Below, piece after piece: positions 1 through 8,447 of a stretch of DNA of 64,000 nt; position 1 is the stretch's first letter; every line of letters starts with the position of its first letter. Below the pieces are notes generated by a model. It did no database searches, was not told where the DNA came from, and saw nothing but the letters and a program-made list of their open reading frames with translations. The stretch is taken from the NCBI RefSeq assembly GCF_003597125.1, contig NZ_QYYA01000001.1, forward strand, positions 1-64,000, in the 5' to 3' direction. The position numbers and the translations under genes were made by a program. This DNA comes from Alcanivorax profundi. Lineage in GTDB: Bacteria; Pseudomonadota; Gammaproteobacteria; Pseudomonadales; Alcanivoracaceae.

Positions 1-1
1 T

Positions 2-130
2 GCCGCCCGGGCAGATATTTTTGATTATATCGAGATGTTCTATAACAACCGGCGACGCCATGGTTCTAATGAAAAGCTGTCACCGGTAGAGTATGAAAAG
101 CGTCACCAAGAACGGCTGATAAGTGTCTAG
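2..130 (+). CDS. IS3-family transposase OrfB, C-terminal fragment (5' end outside window)
   Basis: The open frame from the window edge to a TAG at 128-130 encodes the 42 C-terminal residues of an IS3-type integrase. The characteristic tail is visible: a YIEMFYNNRRRHG stretch, then a LSPVEYE motif and a short basic end. This region follows the DDE catalytic core, which lies outside the window. The stop codon lies within the terminal inverted repeat, which is usual for compact IS3 elements. Whether the full transposase is intact cannot be seen. Confidence 0.85.
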   Translation, partial: AARADIFDYIEMFYNNRRRHGSNEKLSPVEYEKRHQERLISV

Positions 131-148
131 AGAACTGGTGGCGATTCA
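123..148 (+). repeat. Right terminal inverted repeat of the IS3 element
   Basis: This 26-bp sequence begins GTGTCTAG and ends GGCGATTCA. Its complement starts with TGA, as IS3-family ends do. It overlaps the OrfB stop codon and marks the exact junction with the IS481-type gene. Identification is by resemblance to IS3-subgroup ends; the matching left repeat is not in the window. Confidence 0.65.
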
Positions 149-707
149 CACAGCCCACCCTGGCTACCTAGGCTCACAGGACACCTTCTACGTAGGCACC
201 TTCAAGGGCGTTGGTCGGGTGTATCAGCAGACCTACGTGGATACGTACGCCAAAGTGGCGCACTGCAAGCTGTATACGACCAAGACACCGATCACTGCGG
301 CAGACTTGCTCAATGATCGCGTACTGCCGTTTTACGCCTCTCATGAACTACCAGTGCTGCGTATCCTGACCGACCGTGGCACCGAGTACTGCGGCAAGGT
401 GGAGCAGCATGATTACCAGCTGTACCTGGCGCTAAATGAGATCGAGCATACGCGCACAAAAGCACGACACCCGCAAACCAACGGGATCTGCGAGCGCTTC
501 CACAAAACCATTCTGCAGGAGTTCTATCAGCCAGCATTACGCCGAAATATTTACGGCAGCCTGGAGGCGTTGCAGGAAGATCTGGACGTATGGCTGGATT
601 ACTACAACAATGAACGCACCCATCAAGGCAAGAGGTGCTGTGGCAGAACCCCGTTAGCCACCTTGCTGGATGGAAAATCGATCTGGAAGGAAAAGTTCGT
701 AGGCTGA
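123..707 (+). pseudogene. IS481-family transposase, 5'-truncated
   Basis: The frame encodes an rve-type DDE integrase core. The motif HPGYLGSQD starts the surviving part, LTDRGTEYC carries the second acidic residue, and the TRTKARHPQTNGICERFHKT block carries the catalytic glutamate. An ERTHQG motif near the C-terminus is typical of the family. The apparent GTG start at 123 and the first eight codons come from the IS3 inverted repeat, so this is not a native start. The N-terminal DNA-binding region and the first catalytic aspartate region are missing or incomplete, so the product should be inactive. Confidence 0.8.
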
Positions 708-770
708 ACTTGACCTGACAGACACCTTCTGAAAAACCGGTAACTGTCAGATCAAGTCTGAATTACTACA
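149..770 (+). mobile_element. IS481-family element, 3' remnant
   Basis: The 3' part of an IS481-type element: the C-terminal two-thirds of its transposase plus a right end whose last bases are TTACTACA at about 770. The 5' part, with the N-terminal helix-turn-helix region and left inverted repeat, has been replaced or displaced by the IS3 element. If the interrupted 5' half is still present, it should lie to the left of the IS3 copy, outside this window. Confidence 0.65.
744..770 (+). repeat. Probable right terminal repeat of the IS481-type element
   Basis: The sequence runs from CTGTCAG to TTACTACA, and on the minus strand it begins TGTAGTAATTCAG, as IS481-type ends do. A short inverted repeat, CTGACAG at 715-721 against CTGTCAG at 744-750, lies just inside it. 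The left partner is lost or outside the window. Confidence 0.5.
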
Positions 771-795
771 CATTATTTCATTGGTTAGCCTGTAT

Positions 796-1347
796 TCAGA
801 CATATTTTTCTGGGGGCTGGTTTAGGTAAATTTGATTTATAAATTCAGCACAGATTATCAATGTTGATAATGAGCCTGGGTGGAGGGCGCTCCCTCCATG
901 CGCGAGACTGTTCCTTAGTTTTGGCATTATGTTCGCTAGGGTTCGGCAGTATTCCGTTGGGTCTTTGTCGCTCATCGTTTTTATGTGAGAAAACCCTTTA
1001 TCCATTACCAAGCCTCTGCTGATTGCTGCTCTTATCAACCTGGGGAATGGCGCCTGCTTTTCTAATCTATCCTTCAGAGCGTACTCAAGCGTCGAATAAA
1101 CCTTCATCTCGCATACTTGATGGAATGAATAGCAGTTCCATGAATATATTGCGATATTCTTGGCAATATTGAACTGGCTCAAAACGGTATTTGGGACTTT
1201 TTCATTCAGCGTGATCGCTGATAAAGCTGAGTAAAAGTCTTGCTTTGTGATTTGGCGTGAATGGCCTGATTCTGGATCGAAAATGCACCAGTGCAAATTC
1301 CGCTCATCAGCATGTTCGAGTTTGTCGAATTCCTTAAATTCTTCCAT
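796..1347 (-). CDS. HEPN-like protein of unknown function, partner of a DUF3800 protein
   Basis: A 183-residue protein with no confident family name. It is predicted mostly helical. Near residues 145-150 it carries R-N-S-L-A-H, which fits the Rx4-6H active-site motif of HEPN ribonucleases, with a polar residue after the arginine as in many HEPN toxins. A preceding helix (around residues 80-95, STLEYALKDRL) resembles the second conserved HEPN helix. It lies 21 nt downstream of the DUF3800 gene on the same strand, so the two are probably co-transcribed. Base composition is clearly more AT-rich than the flanking housekeeping genes, which suggests horizontal acquisition. The HEPN assignment is inferred from one motif and helix content; the gene could be another helical family with a chance RNSLAH. 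Confidence 0.6.
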   Translation of the reverse strand: MEEFKEFDKLEHADERNLHWCIFDPESGHSRQITKQDFYSALSAITLNEKVPNTVLSQFNIAKNIAIYSWNCYSFHQVCEMKVYSTLEYALKDRLEKQAPFPRLIRAAISRGLVMDKGFSHIKTMSDKDPTEYCRTLANIMPKLRNSLAHGGSALHPGSLSTLIICAEFINQIYLNQPPEKYV

Positions 1348-1368
1348 TTGGGCTTTTATTCGTTGGTC

Positions 1369-2526
1369 TTAAATTTCCACTTTGGAAATAATGTTTGATA
1401 GTGCTGGAGATTTATCGCTTTGCAAGATGTCAACTTCGTTTGAGGTCGCCATTAGGATGTTTTTTCTTGCTTTGTTGAGTCGCTTTAAGAGCGGGATTGC
1501 TTGTGAATCAACCCTTGCAACAAAGTCGTGAAGGTCTGCTAATTTGCTTGGTATTTTATAACCTTTGTTTGAACTAGCAATTAGAACATCGGCATCTCTG
1601 AGCTTGGCGATGATTGATGATCGAAGTACTTGGTCTGAGATCTCGCTGTATCCACTTTCTCTTAAATGACTTTTTAGTGAGTGGGTTGGAATATAGTCGA
1701 TTGCATTATTCCAATGGCTTTGAAATATTAAAAAATCTAATGCGCAAACCTGCATTTTGATATCATCACTATGGTTTGAGCTGTTGTTGTCCAAAAAGAG
1801 ATGTGCCTGCCTGAAGGCGTAATCCATGATGGTTTTGTCGAAAGCATTAGATGTGGCTGGTGCTGAGGGCGCCTGTGCAAACTTTGGGGGCCATTCGTCT
1901 AACCCGACGGACTTTTGTTTTATTAGTTTTTCGTACTCTTCTTCTAATTTTGTGTTGGATTTGTTTTCGTATACTTGGGCTAAAGTGCCAGCAATGAAAT
2001 CGGCTATCTGTACGCCAATATGCTCTTGGCTTGAAGCAAGCCCGAAAGATGAGCTGCTAAAGAGATCGGGGATGTGGTTCTTATCGACATAGCGTTTAAA
2101 TGATCTCGAAAAGTCTTGATTCCCGGTTTCATCTGCTATGACTTTTATCTCTGCGAAATGCTGAAATAGTGATCCGTAAAGCTTTCCGTTTAAATTTTTT
2201 ATAAACGTCCGCTTGTGTTGAAGTCCGCTATCCTTATAGATGCGATTCTTGTCTACAGCTAGGGCATAAAATGTGAATTTTAAATCTAGTATGTCATTTA
2301 ATATTTTTATATGGCGCTTGTGGCCGTCTTTAGCTCGAACTTTAGACGACTTTATTTCGCTCTCATGGAAATGGTTTTGCCGGATTTTTTCTGCTGCAAT
2401 GTTGAATGCATCTAGTTCGTTGTCGTCAACGATGATTGCGCAAACAATAAAATATGACGAAGACCCAGGTTTTGTAGTGTCTAGGTTATGGTTTCCAGAC
2501 TCGTCAATGAAGGCAGTTTTCGGCAT
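1369..2526 (-). CDS. DUF3800 domain protein with C-terminal winged-helix-like region
   Basis: The 385-residue product opens with FIDESG (D8-E9-S10-G11), the signature of DUF3800, a family with a predicted RNase H-like fold. Further acidic residues sit where such a fold needs them: E58 in HESEIK, D132 in IADETG and D176 in VQIADFIAG. Residues about 230-385 form a second region; a stretch near 290-340 (KSHLRESGY to SNKGYKIPS) looks like a winged helix. Members of this family recur in defence and mobile regions, but their biochemical role is not established. It is the first gene of an operon with the HEPN-like gene, is AT-rich, and lies between IS remnants and nrdB. The ATG at 2526 gives the complete DUF3800 N-terminus. 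Confidence 0.75.
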   Translation of the reverse strand: MPKTAFIDESGNHNLDTTKPGSSSYFIVCAIIVDDNELDAFNIAAEKIRQNHFHESEIKSSKVRAKDGHKRHIKILNDILDLKFTFYALAVDKNRIYKDSGLQHKRTFIKNLNGKLYGSLFQHFAEIKVIADETGNQDFSRSFKRYVDKNHIPDLFSSSSFGLASSQEHIGVQIADFIAGTLAQVYENKSNTKLEEEYEKLIKQKSVGLDEWPPKFAQAPSAPATSNAFDKTIMDYAFRQAHLFLDNNSSNHSDDIKMQVCALDFLIFQSHWNNAIDYIPTHSLKSHLRESGYSEISDQVLRSSIIAKLRDADVLIASSNKGYKIPSKLADLHDFVARVDSQAIPLLKRLNKARKNILMATSNEVDILQSDKSPALSNIISKVEI

Positions 2527-2759
2527 CGTCCTTGTTGCTCATATGGGTATGAGGGGGGGCATTGTGGAGAAAGTAGGGAATGTGGCTGGACAGTATTTCT
2601 AAAACAGTGCCTATTTCCGCCTTGGCAACGTATTCGGGAATAGGCCTGTGTCTGTGACGCTTGGCGAGAGAGAAGGTTGTAACCCTCTGATTTGTCAGAG
2701 GGCTCGCTACTCTCATGTGTCCCGCGTGCCCCCTCTAATGTCCCCGCACACTATTCTTC
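2527..2759. other. Intergenic region with an 8-bp hairpin
   Basis: No gene was recognised between the DUF3800 gene and nrdB, both on the minus strand. It must hold the promoter of the DUF3800 operon. A perfect stem CCCTCTGA/TCAGAGGG with a TTTG loop at 2683-2702 lies downstream of nrdB; it lacks a T-run, so it is at best a weak or Rho-assisted terminator. Confidence 0.4.
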
Positions 2760-4052
2760 TTAATCCCAGCTCAGCGCACCGCCGACCTGGTATTCGGTCA
2801 CCCGCGTTTCGAAGAAGTTCTTCTCTTTACGCAGGTCCATGATTTCGCTCATCCACGGGAAGGGGTTGTTCACGCCTTTGAACTGCTCCGGCAGGCCCAG
2901 CTGGGCGAGACGGCGGTTGGCGATGAACTGCAGATACTCTTCCATCATGGCGGCGTTCATACCGAGTACTCCGCGTGGCATGGTGTCGCGGGCGTACTGG
3001 ATTTCCAGCTCGGTGCCTTCCAGGATCATCTGGGTGGCCTTGTCGCGCATGGCCTGGTCCCACAGGTGCGGGTTTTCCAGTTTGATCTGGTTGATGACGT
3101 CTACGCCGAAGTTCACGTGCATGGATTCGTCACGCAGGATGTACTGGAACTGCTCGGCGACGCCGGTCATCTTGTTGCGGCGACCCATGGAGAGGATCTG
3201 GGTGAAGCCACAGTAGAAGAAGATGCCTTCCAGTACGCAGTAGAACGCGATCAGGTTTTCCAGCAGTGCCTTGTCGGTTTCCACGGTGCCGGTCTTGAAC
3301 TCCGGATCGGACAGGTCGCGGGTGTACTGGATGCCCCACTGCGCCTTCTTGGCCACGGCAGGAATCTCACGGTACATGTTGAAGATCTCACCTTCATCCA
3401 TGCCCAGGGACTCGATGCAGTACTGGTAGGCGTGGGTGTGGATTGCTTCTTCGAAGGATTGACGCAGGATGTACTGGCGACACTCCGGGTTGGTGATCAG
3501 GCGATAGATGGCCAGCACCAGGTTGTTGGCGACCAGGGAATCGGCGGTGGAGAAGAAACCCAGGTTACGCTTGACGATACGGCGCTCGTCTTCGGTGAGG
3601 CCGTCGGGGCGTTTCCACAGTGCCAGATCGGCGTTCATGTTCACTTCCTGGGGCATCCAGTGGTTGGCACAACCATCCAGGTATTTCTGCCAGGCCCAGT
3701 CGTACTTGAACGGTACCAGCTGGTTGAGGTCGGCGCGGCAGTTGATCATGCGCTTGTCGTCAACCTCTACACGACCGGCAGTGCCTTCCAGTTCGGCAAC
3801 GCCTTCGGCTACGTCCATCTTGGCCACGGCGGCCTGGGCGCGTTCGACGGCATCGCTTACGGCGTTGTCGGTTCTTCCTCGCAGTTCATCGCTTCCTGAA
3901 TTTCCAGCATCCGCTGCACTTCCCGGTGCCGGTGCTTCAGGTGCAGATGCCGCTTGGCCAGAAACCGTCTCAGATTGCGGCGGCGTTGCGGGCTTTGGTT
4001 GCGGCTTGGCGGCAGGCGTCTCTTGCGCATTGAATTCGTCCCAGCTCAGCAT
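2760..4052 (-). CDS. nrdB: Ribonucleoside-diphosphate reductase class Ia, beta subunit
   Basis: Small subunit of aerobic ribonucleotide reductase. It houses the diiron site and tyrosyl radical used by NrdA to reduce NDPs to dNDPs. Numbered from the chosen start (430 aa), the metal ligands are all visible: D171 (STADS), E202 and H205 (EEAIHTHAY), E275 (VLEGIF), E309 and H312 ([10 protein letters not shown]). The radical tyrosine is Y209. About 100 N-terminal residues are an Ala/Pro/Glu-rich extension before the ferritin-like core. An upstream ATG at 4064 exists, but GGAG lies 6 nt before the ATG at 4052, which gives the MLSWDEF start typical of Pseudomonas-type NrdB. It lies 117 nt downstream of nrdA and is probably co-transcribed. 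Confidence 0.96.
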   Translation of the reverse strand: MLSWDEFNAQETPAAKPQPKPATPPQSETVSGQAASAPEAPAPGSAADAGNSGSDELRGRTDNAVSDAVERAQAAVAKMDVAEGVAELEGTAGRVEVDDKRMINCRADLNQLVPFKYDWAWQKYLDGCANHWMPQEVNMNADLALWKRPDGLTEDERRIVKRNLGFFSTADSLVANNLVLAIYRLITNPECRQYILRQSFEEAIHTHAYQYCIESLGMDEGEIFNMYREIPAVAKKAQWGIQYTRDLSDPEFKTGTVETDKALLENLIAFYCVLEGIFFYCGFTQILSMGRRNKMTGVAEQFQYILRDESMHVNFGVDVINQIKLENPHLWDQAMRDKATQMILEGTELEIQYARDTMPRGVLGMNAAMMEEYLQFIANRRLAQLGLPEQFKGVNNPFPWMSEIMDLRKEKNFFETRVTEYQVGGALSWD

Positions 4053-4169
4053 GTTTCTCTCCATTCCTTTCTAACAAGTTTGGTGTCGTCAGGTCACCGC
4101 TTGCGTATTCATTATGTGACGGCAGCAGCTTCACACCTGTCGCGTGAAGCCGCTGCGAGCGCGGAGCGC

Positions 4170-7055
4170 TTATTGACAGGCTTCGCAATCCGGGTTGTCG
4201 ATGGAGCAGGCTTGCGGTACTTCAGCGGCCTGGCTGAACTCCGCCGGCTCTTCTTCCACTTTGGAAGACACGCGGTTGAGCTTGCCATCGTTGATGGTGG
4301 ATTTTTCTGCCTGGGTCGCACCGATGGCGCGCAGGTAGTAAGTGGTTTTCAGACCCAGCAACCAGGCCATCTTGTAGGTCACGTCCAGCTTTTTGCCGTT
4401 GGCTTCCGCGATGTACAGGTTCAGGGACTGGGCCTGATCGATCCACTTCTGACGACGGCTGGCGGCTTCCACGATCCAGCGGGTTTCCACTTCAAAGGCA
4501 GTGCGGAACTGCTCTTTGAGATCGGCAGGAATACGCTCGATGGGCTGCGCGGAACCGTCGTAGTACTTCAGATCGTTGACCATCACGTTGTCCCACAGGC
4601 CACGCTCTTTGAGGGCGTGGACCAGGTACGGGTTCACTACGGTGAACTCGCCGGACAGATTCGATTTCACGTACAGGTTCTGGTAAGTCGGCTCGATGGA
4701 CTGGGACACCCCGGTGATGTTGGCAATGGTCGCCGTCGGCGCAATCGCCATCACGTTGGAGTTACGCATGCCTTTCCTGGCCATCTCGCGCACGCTGTCC
4801 CAATCCAGGGTCTGGCTGCGATCCACCTTGCAGTAATCTTCGCCACGCTGGTTGACCAGGATGTCGATGGAGTCGATGGGCAGTACGCCCTGGCTCCACA
4901 GCGAGCCGTCAAAGGTCTGGTAGGCACCGCGTTCTTCGGCCAGTTTGGCGGAGGCCTGGATGGCGTAGTAGCTCACCGCTTCCATGGAGGTGTCAGCGAA
5001 CTGCACTGCGCCTTCGGAGGCGTAGCTGATGCCTTGCTTGTACAGCGCATCCTGGAAACCCATGATGCCCAGGCCCACGGGGCGGTGCTTCATGTTGGAG
5101 TTTTCTGCCTGCGGCACGCTGTAGTAGTTGATGTCGATCACGTTATCCAGCATGCGTACAGCGGTGTTGATGGTGCGCTGCAGCTTGTCGGTGTCGAGAC
5201 CGTTTTCATCCACGTGCTGGGCCAGGTTCACGGAACCCAGGTTACAGACAGCGATTTCATCCTTGTTGGTGTTCAGGGTGATCTCGGTGCACAGGTTGGA
5301 AGAGTGCACCACACCCACGTGCTGCTGCGGGCTACGCAGGTTGCACGGATCCTTGAAGGTGAACCACGGGTGGCCGGTTTCGAACAGCATGGACAGCATC
5401 TTGCGCCAGAGAGTCGTGGCCGGCAGACGCTTGAACAGCTTCAGTTCGCCAGTACGGGTTTTTGCTTCGTAGGCGGTATAGGCTTTTTCGAAGGCTTCGC
5501 CATACAAGTCATGCAGGTCCGGGGTGTCGTTGGGGCTGAACAGGGTCCAGTCTTCTTCGTTCAGCACACGCTTCATGAACAGGTCGGGAATCCAGTTGGC
5601 GCTGTTCATGTCGTGGGTACGACGACGGTCGTCACCGGTGTTCTTGCGCAGCTCGAGGAATTCCTCGATGTCCATGTGCCAGGTTTCCAGGTAGGCGCAG
5701 ACCGCGCCCTTGCGTTTGCCGCCCTGGTTAACCGCGACGGCGGTATCGTTGACCACTTTCAGGAACGGCACCACGCCCTGGGATTTGCCGTTGGTGCCTT
5801 TAATGTAAGAACCCAGTGCGCGCACCGGGGTCCAGTCGTTCCCCAGGCCGCCGGCAAACTTGGACAGCATGGCGTTGTCCTGGATGGCGCCGTAGATGCC
5901 GTGCAGGTCGTCGGGCACGGTGGTCAGGTAGCAGCTGGAAAGCTGCGGACGCAAGGTGCCGGCGTTGAACAGGGTCGGGGTGGAGCTCATGTAGTCGAAG
6001 CTGGAGAGCAGGTTGTAGAACTCGATGGCGCGCTCTTCCTTGTTCTCTTCTTCGATGGCCAGACCCATGGCGACACGCATGAAGAAGCACTGCGGCAGCT
6101 CGATGCGGGTATCGTTGTGGTGAATGAAGTAACGATCGTACAGGGTCTGCAGGCCCAGGTAGGTGAACTGCAGATCACGGTCGCCCTGGATCGCGGCGCC
6201 AAGGCGGGCCACGTCGTATTCACCCAGTTTCGGGCTCAGCAGTTCCAGCTCGATGCCTTTGCTGATGTAGGCGGCGAGGGCATCGCCGTACAGCGCGTTC
6301 ATCTCTTCCTGGTTGGCACGCTCGGCCACGCCCAGGTACTGCAGTGCTTCAGCGCGGATCTTGTCCATCAGCAGGCGAGCGGTGACCTGGGAGTAGTTGG
6401 GCTCCACTTCGATCAGGGTGCGTGCGGTCATCACCATGGAGGTGTTGACGTCGTTGATGGAGACGCCGTCGTACAGGTTCTTGACGGTTTCGGTGATGAT
6501 CTTGTCGGCGTGGACGTCGTCCAGGCCTTCACAGGCGGTGCGGATCAGGTGCTCAAGGCGGCCCATGTCCAGCGGCGCCTTGCTGCCGTCTTCCATGGTC
6601 ACGGACATTTCCACCTTGTGGGTGGGCTCCGGGAACTGGCTGGCCTGCTCGGCACGTTTCTGCGCCTGACGGTCACGGTATAGCACGTAGTCGCGGGCCA
6701 CTTTGTGTTCGCCATTGCGCATCAGGGCCAGCTCTACCTGGTCCTGAATCTCTTCAATATGGATCGTGCCGCCGGAGGGCATACGGCGTTTGAAGGTGGC
6801 ACTGACTTGCTCGGTCAGACGGGCAACCACATCGTGGATACGGGACGAGGCGGCAGCAGTGCCGCCTTCTACGGCCAGAAACGCCTTGCTGATGGCCACG
6901 GTGATCTTGTCATCATCGTAGCTGACAACCTTGCCGTTGCGCTTGATGACGCGCAGTTGGCCTGGTGCTGTGCTGGCAATGTTCTGGTCCTGTTCGGTGC
7001 TGTCACCGGCCTGGGCGGCAGCGCCCTGCGGGTTCTGGCTCATATCCGTTTGCAT
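4170..7055 (-). CDS. nrdA: Ribonucleoside-diphosphate reductase class Ia, alpha subunit
   Basis: Large catalytic subunit; binds NDP substrates and allosteric nucleotides and forms the active complex with NrdB. Near the N-terminus an ATP-cone (VIKRNGKVVSYDDDKI...) is followed by a second cone-like segment, as in Pseudomonas NrdA. The catalytic core shows LSSCYL (first redox cysteine), SNLCTEI with the thiyl-radical cysteine and flanking Asn/Glu, and AVCNLGSVNL with the partner cysteine. The radical-transfer tyrosine pair is in LKTTYYLRA. The C-terminal tail has the mobile cysteines (CSIDNPDCEACQ). The frame is open upstream to a GTG at 7166, but GGAGAGGG lies just before the ATG at 7055, giving 961 aa. 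Transcribed ahead of nrdB; NrdR and DnaA sites lie upstream. Confidence 0.96.
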   Translation of the reverse strand: MQTDMSQNPQGAAAQAGDSTEQDQNIASTAPGQLRVIKRNGKVVSYDDDKITVAISKAFLAVEGGTAAASSRIHDVVARLTEQVSATFKRRMPSGGTIHIEEIQDQVELALMRNGEHKVARDYVLYRDRQAQKRAEQASQFPEPTHKVEMSVTMEDGSKAPLDMGRLEHLIRTACEGLDDVHADKIITETVKNLYDGVSINDVNTSMVMTARTLIEVEPNYSQVTARLLMDKIRAEALQYLGVAERANQEEMNALYGDALAAYISKGIELELLSPKLGEYDVARLGAAIQGDRDLQFTYLGLQTLYDRYFIHHNDTRIELPQCFFMRVAMGLAIEEENKEERAIEFYNLLSSFDYMSSTPTLFNAGTLRPQLSSCYLTTVPDDLHGIYGAIQDNAMLSKFAGGLGNDWTPVRALGSYIKGTNGKSQGVVPFLKVVNDTAVAVNQGGKRKGAVCAYLETWHMDIEEFLELRKNTGDDRRRTHDMNSANWIPDLFMKRVLNEEDWTLFSPNDTPDLHDLYGEAFEKAYTAYEAKTRTGELKLFKRLPATTLWRKMLSMLFETGHPWFTFKDPCNLRSPQQHVGVVHSSNLCTEITLNTNKDEIAVCNLGSVNLAQHVDENGLDTDKLQRTINTAVRMLDNVIDINYYSVPQAENSNMKHRPVGLGIMGFQDALYKQGISYASEGAVQFADTSMEAVSYYAIQASAKLAEERGAYQTFDGSLWSQGVLPIDSIDILVNQRGEDYCKVDRSQTLDWDSVREMARKGMRNSNVMAIAPTATIANITGVSQSIEPTYQNLYVKSNLSGEFTVVNPYLVHALKERGLWDNVMVNDLKYYDGSAQPIERIPADLKEQFRTAFEVETRWIVEAASRRQKWIDQAQSLNLYIAEANGKKLDVTYKMAWLLGLKTTYYLRAIGATQAEKSTINDGKLNRVSSKVEEEPAEFSQAAEVPQACSIDNPDCEACQ

Positions 7056-7154
7056 GTTGCCCTCTCCGTTGTGCTCGTTGTGGTGCTGTTCTGTCTGTTG
7101 TGATGTCTGTAGCTGCTGTTGTTCAGCAGGGGCGCGTGGGATTAACCACGCAAA

Positions 7155-7179
7155 GCGCCATGACACTGAATCATGGCGC
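7155..7179 (-). other. Stem-loop in the nrdA leader
   Basis: A perfect 9-bp stem, GCGCCATGA/TCATGGCGC, with a 7-nt loop, lies about 100 nt upstream of the chosen nrdA start. It spans the alternative GTG start at 7166, which argues that this stretch is leader rather than coding. A role in mRNA stability or control is only a guess. Confidence 0.4.
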
Positions 7180-7224
7180 GAAAAATACGTTTAGCTTGGT
7201 GGTATAGGGTGTTTTGCCTGCTAA

Positions 7225-7240
7225 CCACTATATCTTGTGT
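7225..7240 (-). promoter_or_regulatory. NrdR box 1 upstream of nrdA
   Basis: The sequence CCACTATATCTTGTGT matches the NrdR consensus acaCwAtATaTwGtgt at 14 of 16 positions. NrdR is the zinc-finger/ATP-cone repressor of ribonucleotide reductase operons. The site is about 170 nt upstream of the nrdA start, consistent with control of nrdAB. No convincing second box was seen at the usual spacing of about 31 bp. Confidence 0.65.
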
Positions 7241-7443
7241 CCCTTCCATGAGCCTGCCGTTGTTCCTGAGTGGTTGAAATGCTCTAAGCAGCTGATCGCG
7301 CTGGCATTTTTCATATTCATTACGGACAGATCAAAAACTCGTGACGGTTTAACAAAAACCCAACATATTGGGGTCGGCGCTCGAGTTCAGTACAAGTTAT
7401 AGTTGGCTCCGCGGTTTTGCAAGCATTTCGCCTGGGGAAATTT

Positions 7444-7452
7444 TGTGGATAA
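7444..7452 (-). promoter_or_regulatory. DnaA box upstream of nrdA
   Basis: The complement reads TTATCCACA, a perfect DnaA-binding 9-mer. A weaker related sequence (TGTGGAGC) follows within about 10 bp. In E. coli the nrdAB promoter also contains DnaA boxes that link dNTP synthesis to replication initiation; the same logic is inferred here. It lies between the two NrdR boxes. Confidence 0.55.
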
Positions 7453-7503
7453 GTTGTGGAGCAATGTGGGTGCATTGCCGGCGCACTTTTTCCGTGCGGG
7501 GGA

Positions 7504-7519
7504 ACACTAGATATTGTGT
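7504..7519. promoter_or_regulatory. NrdR box 2
   Basis: ACACTAGATATTGTGT matches the NrdR consensus at 15 of 16 positions. It lies 264 bp from the end of box 1, in the divergent region between nrdA and the response-regulator gene. This is further than a normal NrdR pair, so it could act on a distal nrdA promoter, through looping, or on the divergent gene. Confidence 0.65.
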
Positions 7520-7699
7520 TTGTCAACGGAAAAGCCACCCCGAAATCGGGGCCTGAGGCGCCTTACAACCTTCCTGCAGGTTGCCGTGGGGAATGCGGAT
7601 GCGTATAAACATGCGGTAGGGATACGTTTGTAACAGTTGCCGGGTTGGCACTGCGAACAACGACAATAATGACAGGACATCTAAAAGGATAAGGACGGG

Positions 7700-8422
7700 A
7701 TGACAACGGTTCAGGATAACCCGCCAGCCATCATGATCGTGGAAGACGATGAGCGTCTCGCCGATCTGACCTGTGAATATCTTCAAGCCAATGGACTCGA
7801 TGTGACCGTCGTCAGTGACGGGGAAGAGGCCATTCGCCGGATTCGTGCCGAGCAGCCGGATCTGGTGGTTCTCGATCTTATGTTGCCGGGAGCAGACGGA
7901 TTGACCGTGTGCCGGGAAGTCCGCAGCGCGTACAAGAACCCGATTCTTATGCTGACGGCCCGAACCGACGACATGGACCAGGTGCTGGGCCTGGAAATGG
8001 GGGCGGACGATTATGTGGCCAAGCCGGTGAAGCCGCGGGTACTGCTGGCACGGATTCGTGCCCTGCTGCGCCGGGTGGAAACTGACAGCGAACGCGATAA
8101 CTCTCCGGCACGGTTGGAATTCGGTGTCCTGGTGATCGACAACTCCGCCCGGGAAGTCACCCTGGCAGGGGAATCTGTGGATCTGACCAGCGCGGAATAC
8201 GACCTGCTGTGGTTGTTGGCGTCCAACGCCGGCACGGTGTTGTCTCGCGAAACCATTTTCGAAAAACTGCGCGGTATTCAATATGACGGTCAGGACCGTT
8301 CCATTGATGTGCGTATTTCGCGGATTCGACCCAAGGTCGGGGATGACCCGGAAAACCCCAAGCGCATCAAGACCGTACGGTCGAAGGGGTATCTGTTCGT
8401 CAAGGAAATCGGCGCGGCCTGA
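7700..8422 (+). CDS. OmpR/PhoB-family response regulator, RstA-like
   Basis: A 240-residue two-component regulator. The N-terminal receiver domain shows the acidic pocket E15-D16-D17, phosphoacceptor D59 (VVLDLMLP), T86 (MLTART) and K108 (VAKPVK). The C-terminal part (about 140-235) is a winged-helix DNA-binding domain ending in the DPENPKRIKTVRSKGYLF block typical of OmpR/PhoB regulators. It lies 25 nt upstream of a histidine kinase whose topology resembles RstB, hence the RstA-like call; the target regulon is unknown. It is divergent from nrdA across a 640-bp region carrying NrdR and DnaA sites. Confidence 0.85.
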   Translation: MTTVQDNPPAIMIVEDDERLADLTCEYLQANGLDVTVVSDGEEAIRRIRAEQPDLVVLDLMLPGADGLTVCREVRSAYKNPILMLTARTDDMDQVLGLEMGADDYVAKPVKPRVLLARIRALLRRVETDSERDNSPARLEFGVLVIDNSAREVTLAGESVDLTSAEYDLLWLLASNAGTVLSRETIFEKLRGIQYDGQDRSIDVRISRIRPKVGDDPENPKRIKTVRSKGYLFVKEIGAA

Positions 8423-8447
8423 TTTTTCAGCCGCACGCGGGTGACGT

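Larger units (their letters stand above)
1..148 (+). mobile_element. IS3-family insertion sequence, right end only
   Basis: The window opens inside the end of an IS3-family element. It contains the last codons of an OrfB transposase followed by a terminal inverted repeat that finishes at about 148. Read on the minus strand the terminus begins TGAATCGCC and ends CTAGACAC, the TGA...ACAC layout of IS3-subgroup ends. Directly after it, sequence of an unrelated IS481-type transposase resumes, so this element inserted into that gene. The left end lies outside the window, so completeness and target duplication cannot be judged. Confidence 0.75.

Noticed and set aside
2504-2716. A 70-codon minus-strand frame upstream of the DUF3800 gene
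   Set aside because: It overlaps the DUF3800 start out of frame, has no ribosome-binding site and shows no family resemblance.
3954-6683. A 909-codon open frame on the plus strand opposite nrdA
   Set aside because: It is fully antisense to the well-supported nrdA and nrdB N-terminal region. Its translation is rich in His, Val and Gly without any domain, which is typical of antisense frames in GC-rich genes.
7056-7166. N-terminal extension of nrdA by 37 codons from a GTG at 7166
   Set aside because: The segment is Gln/His-rich, overlaps a stem-loop, and a strong GGAGAGGG site lies before the ATG at 7055.
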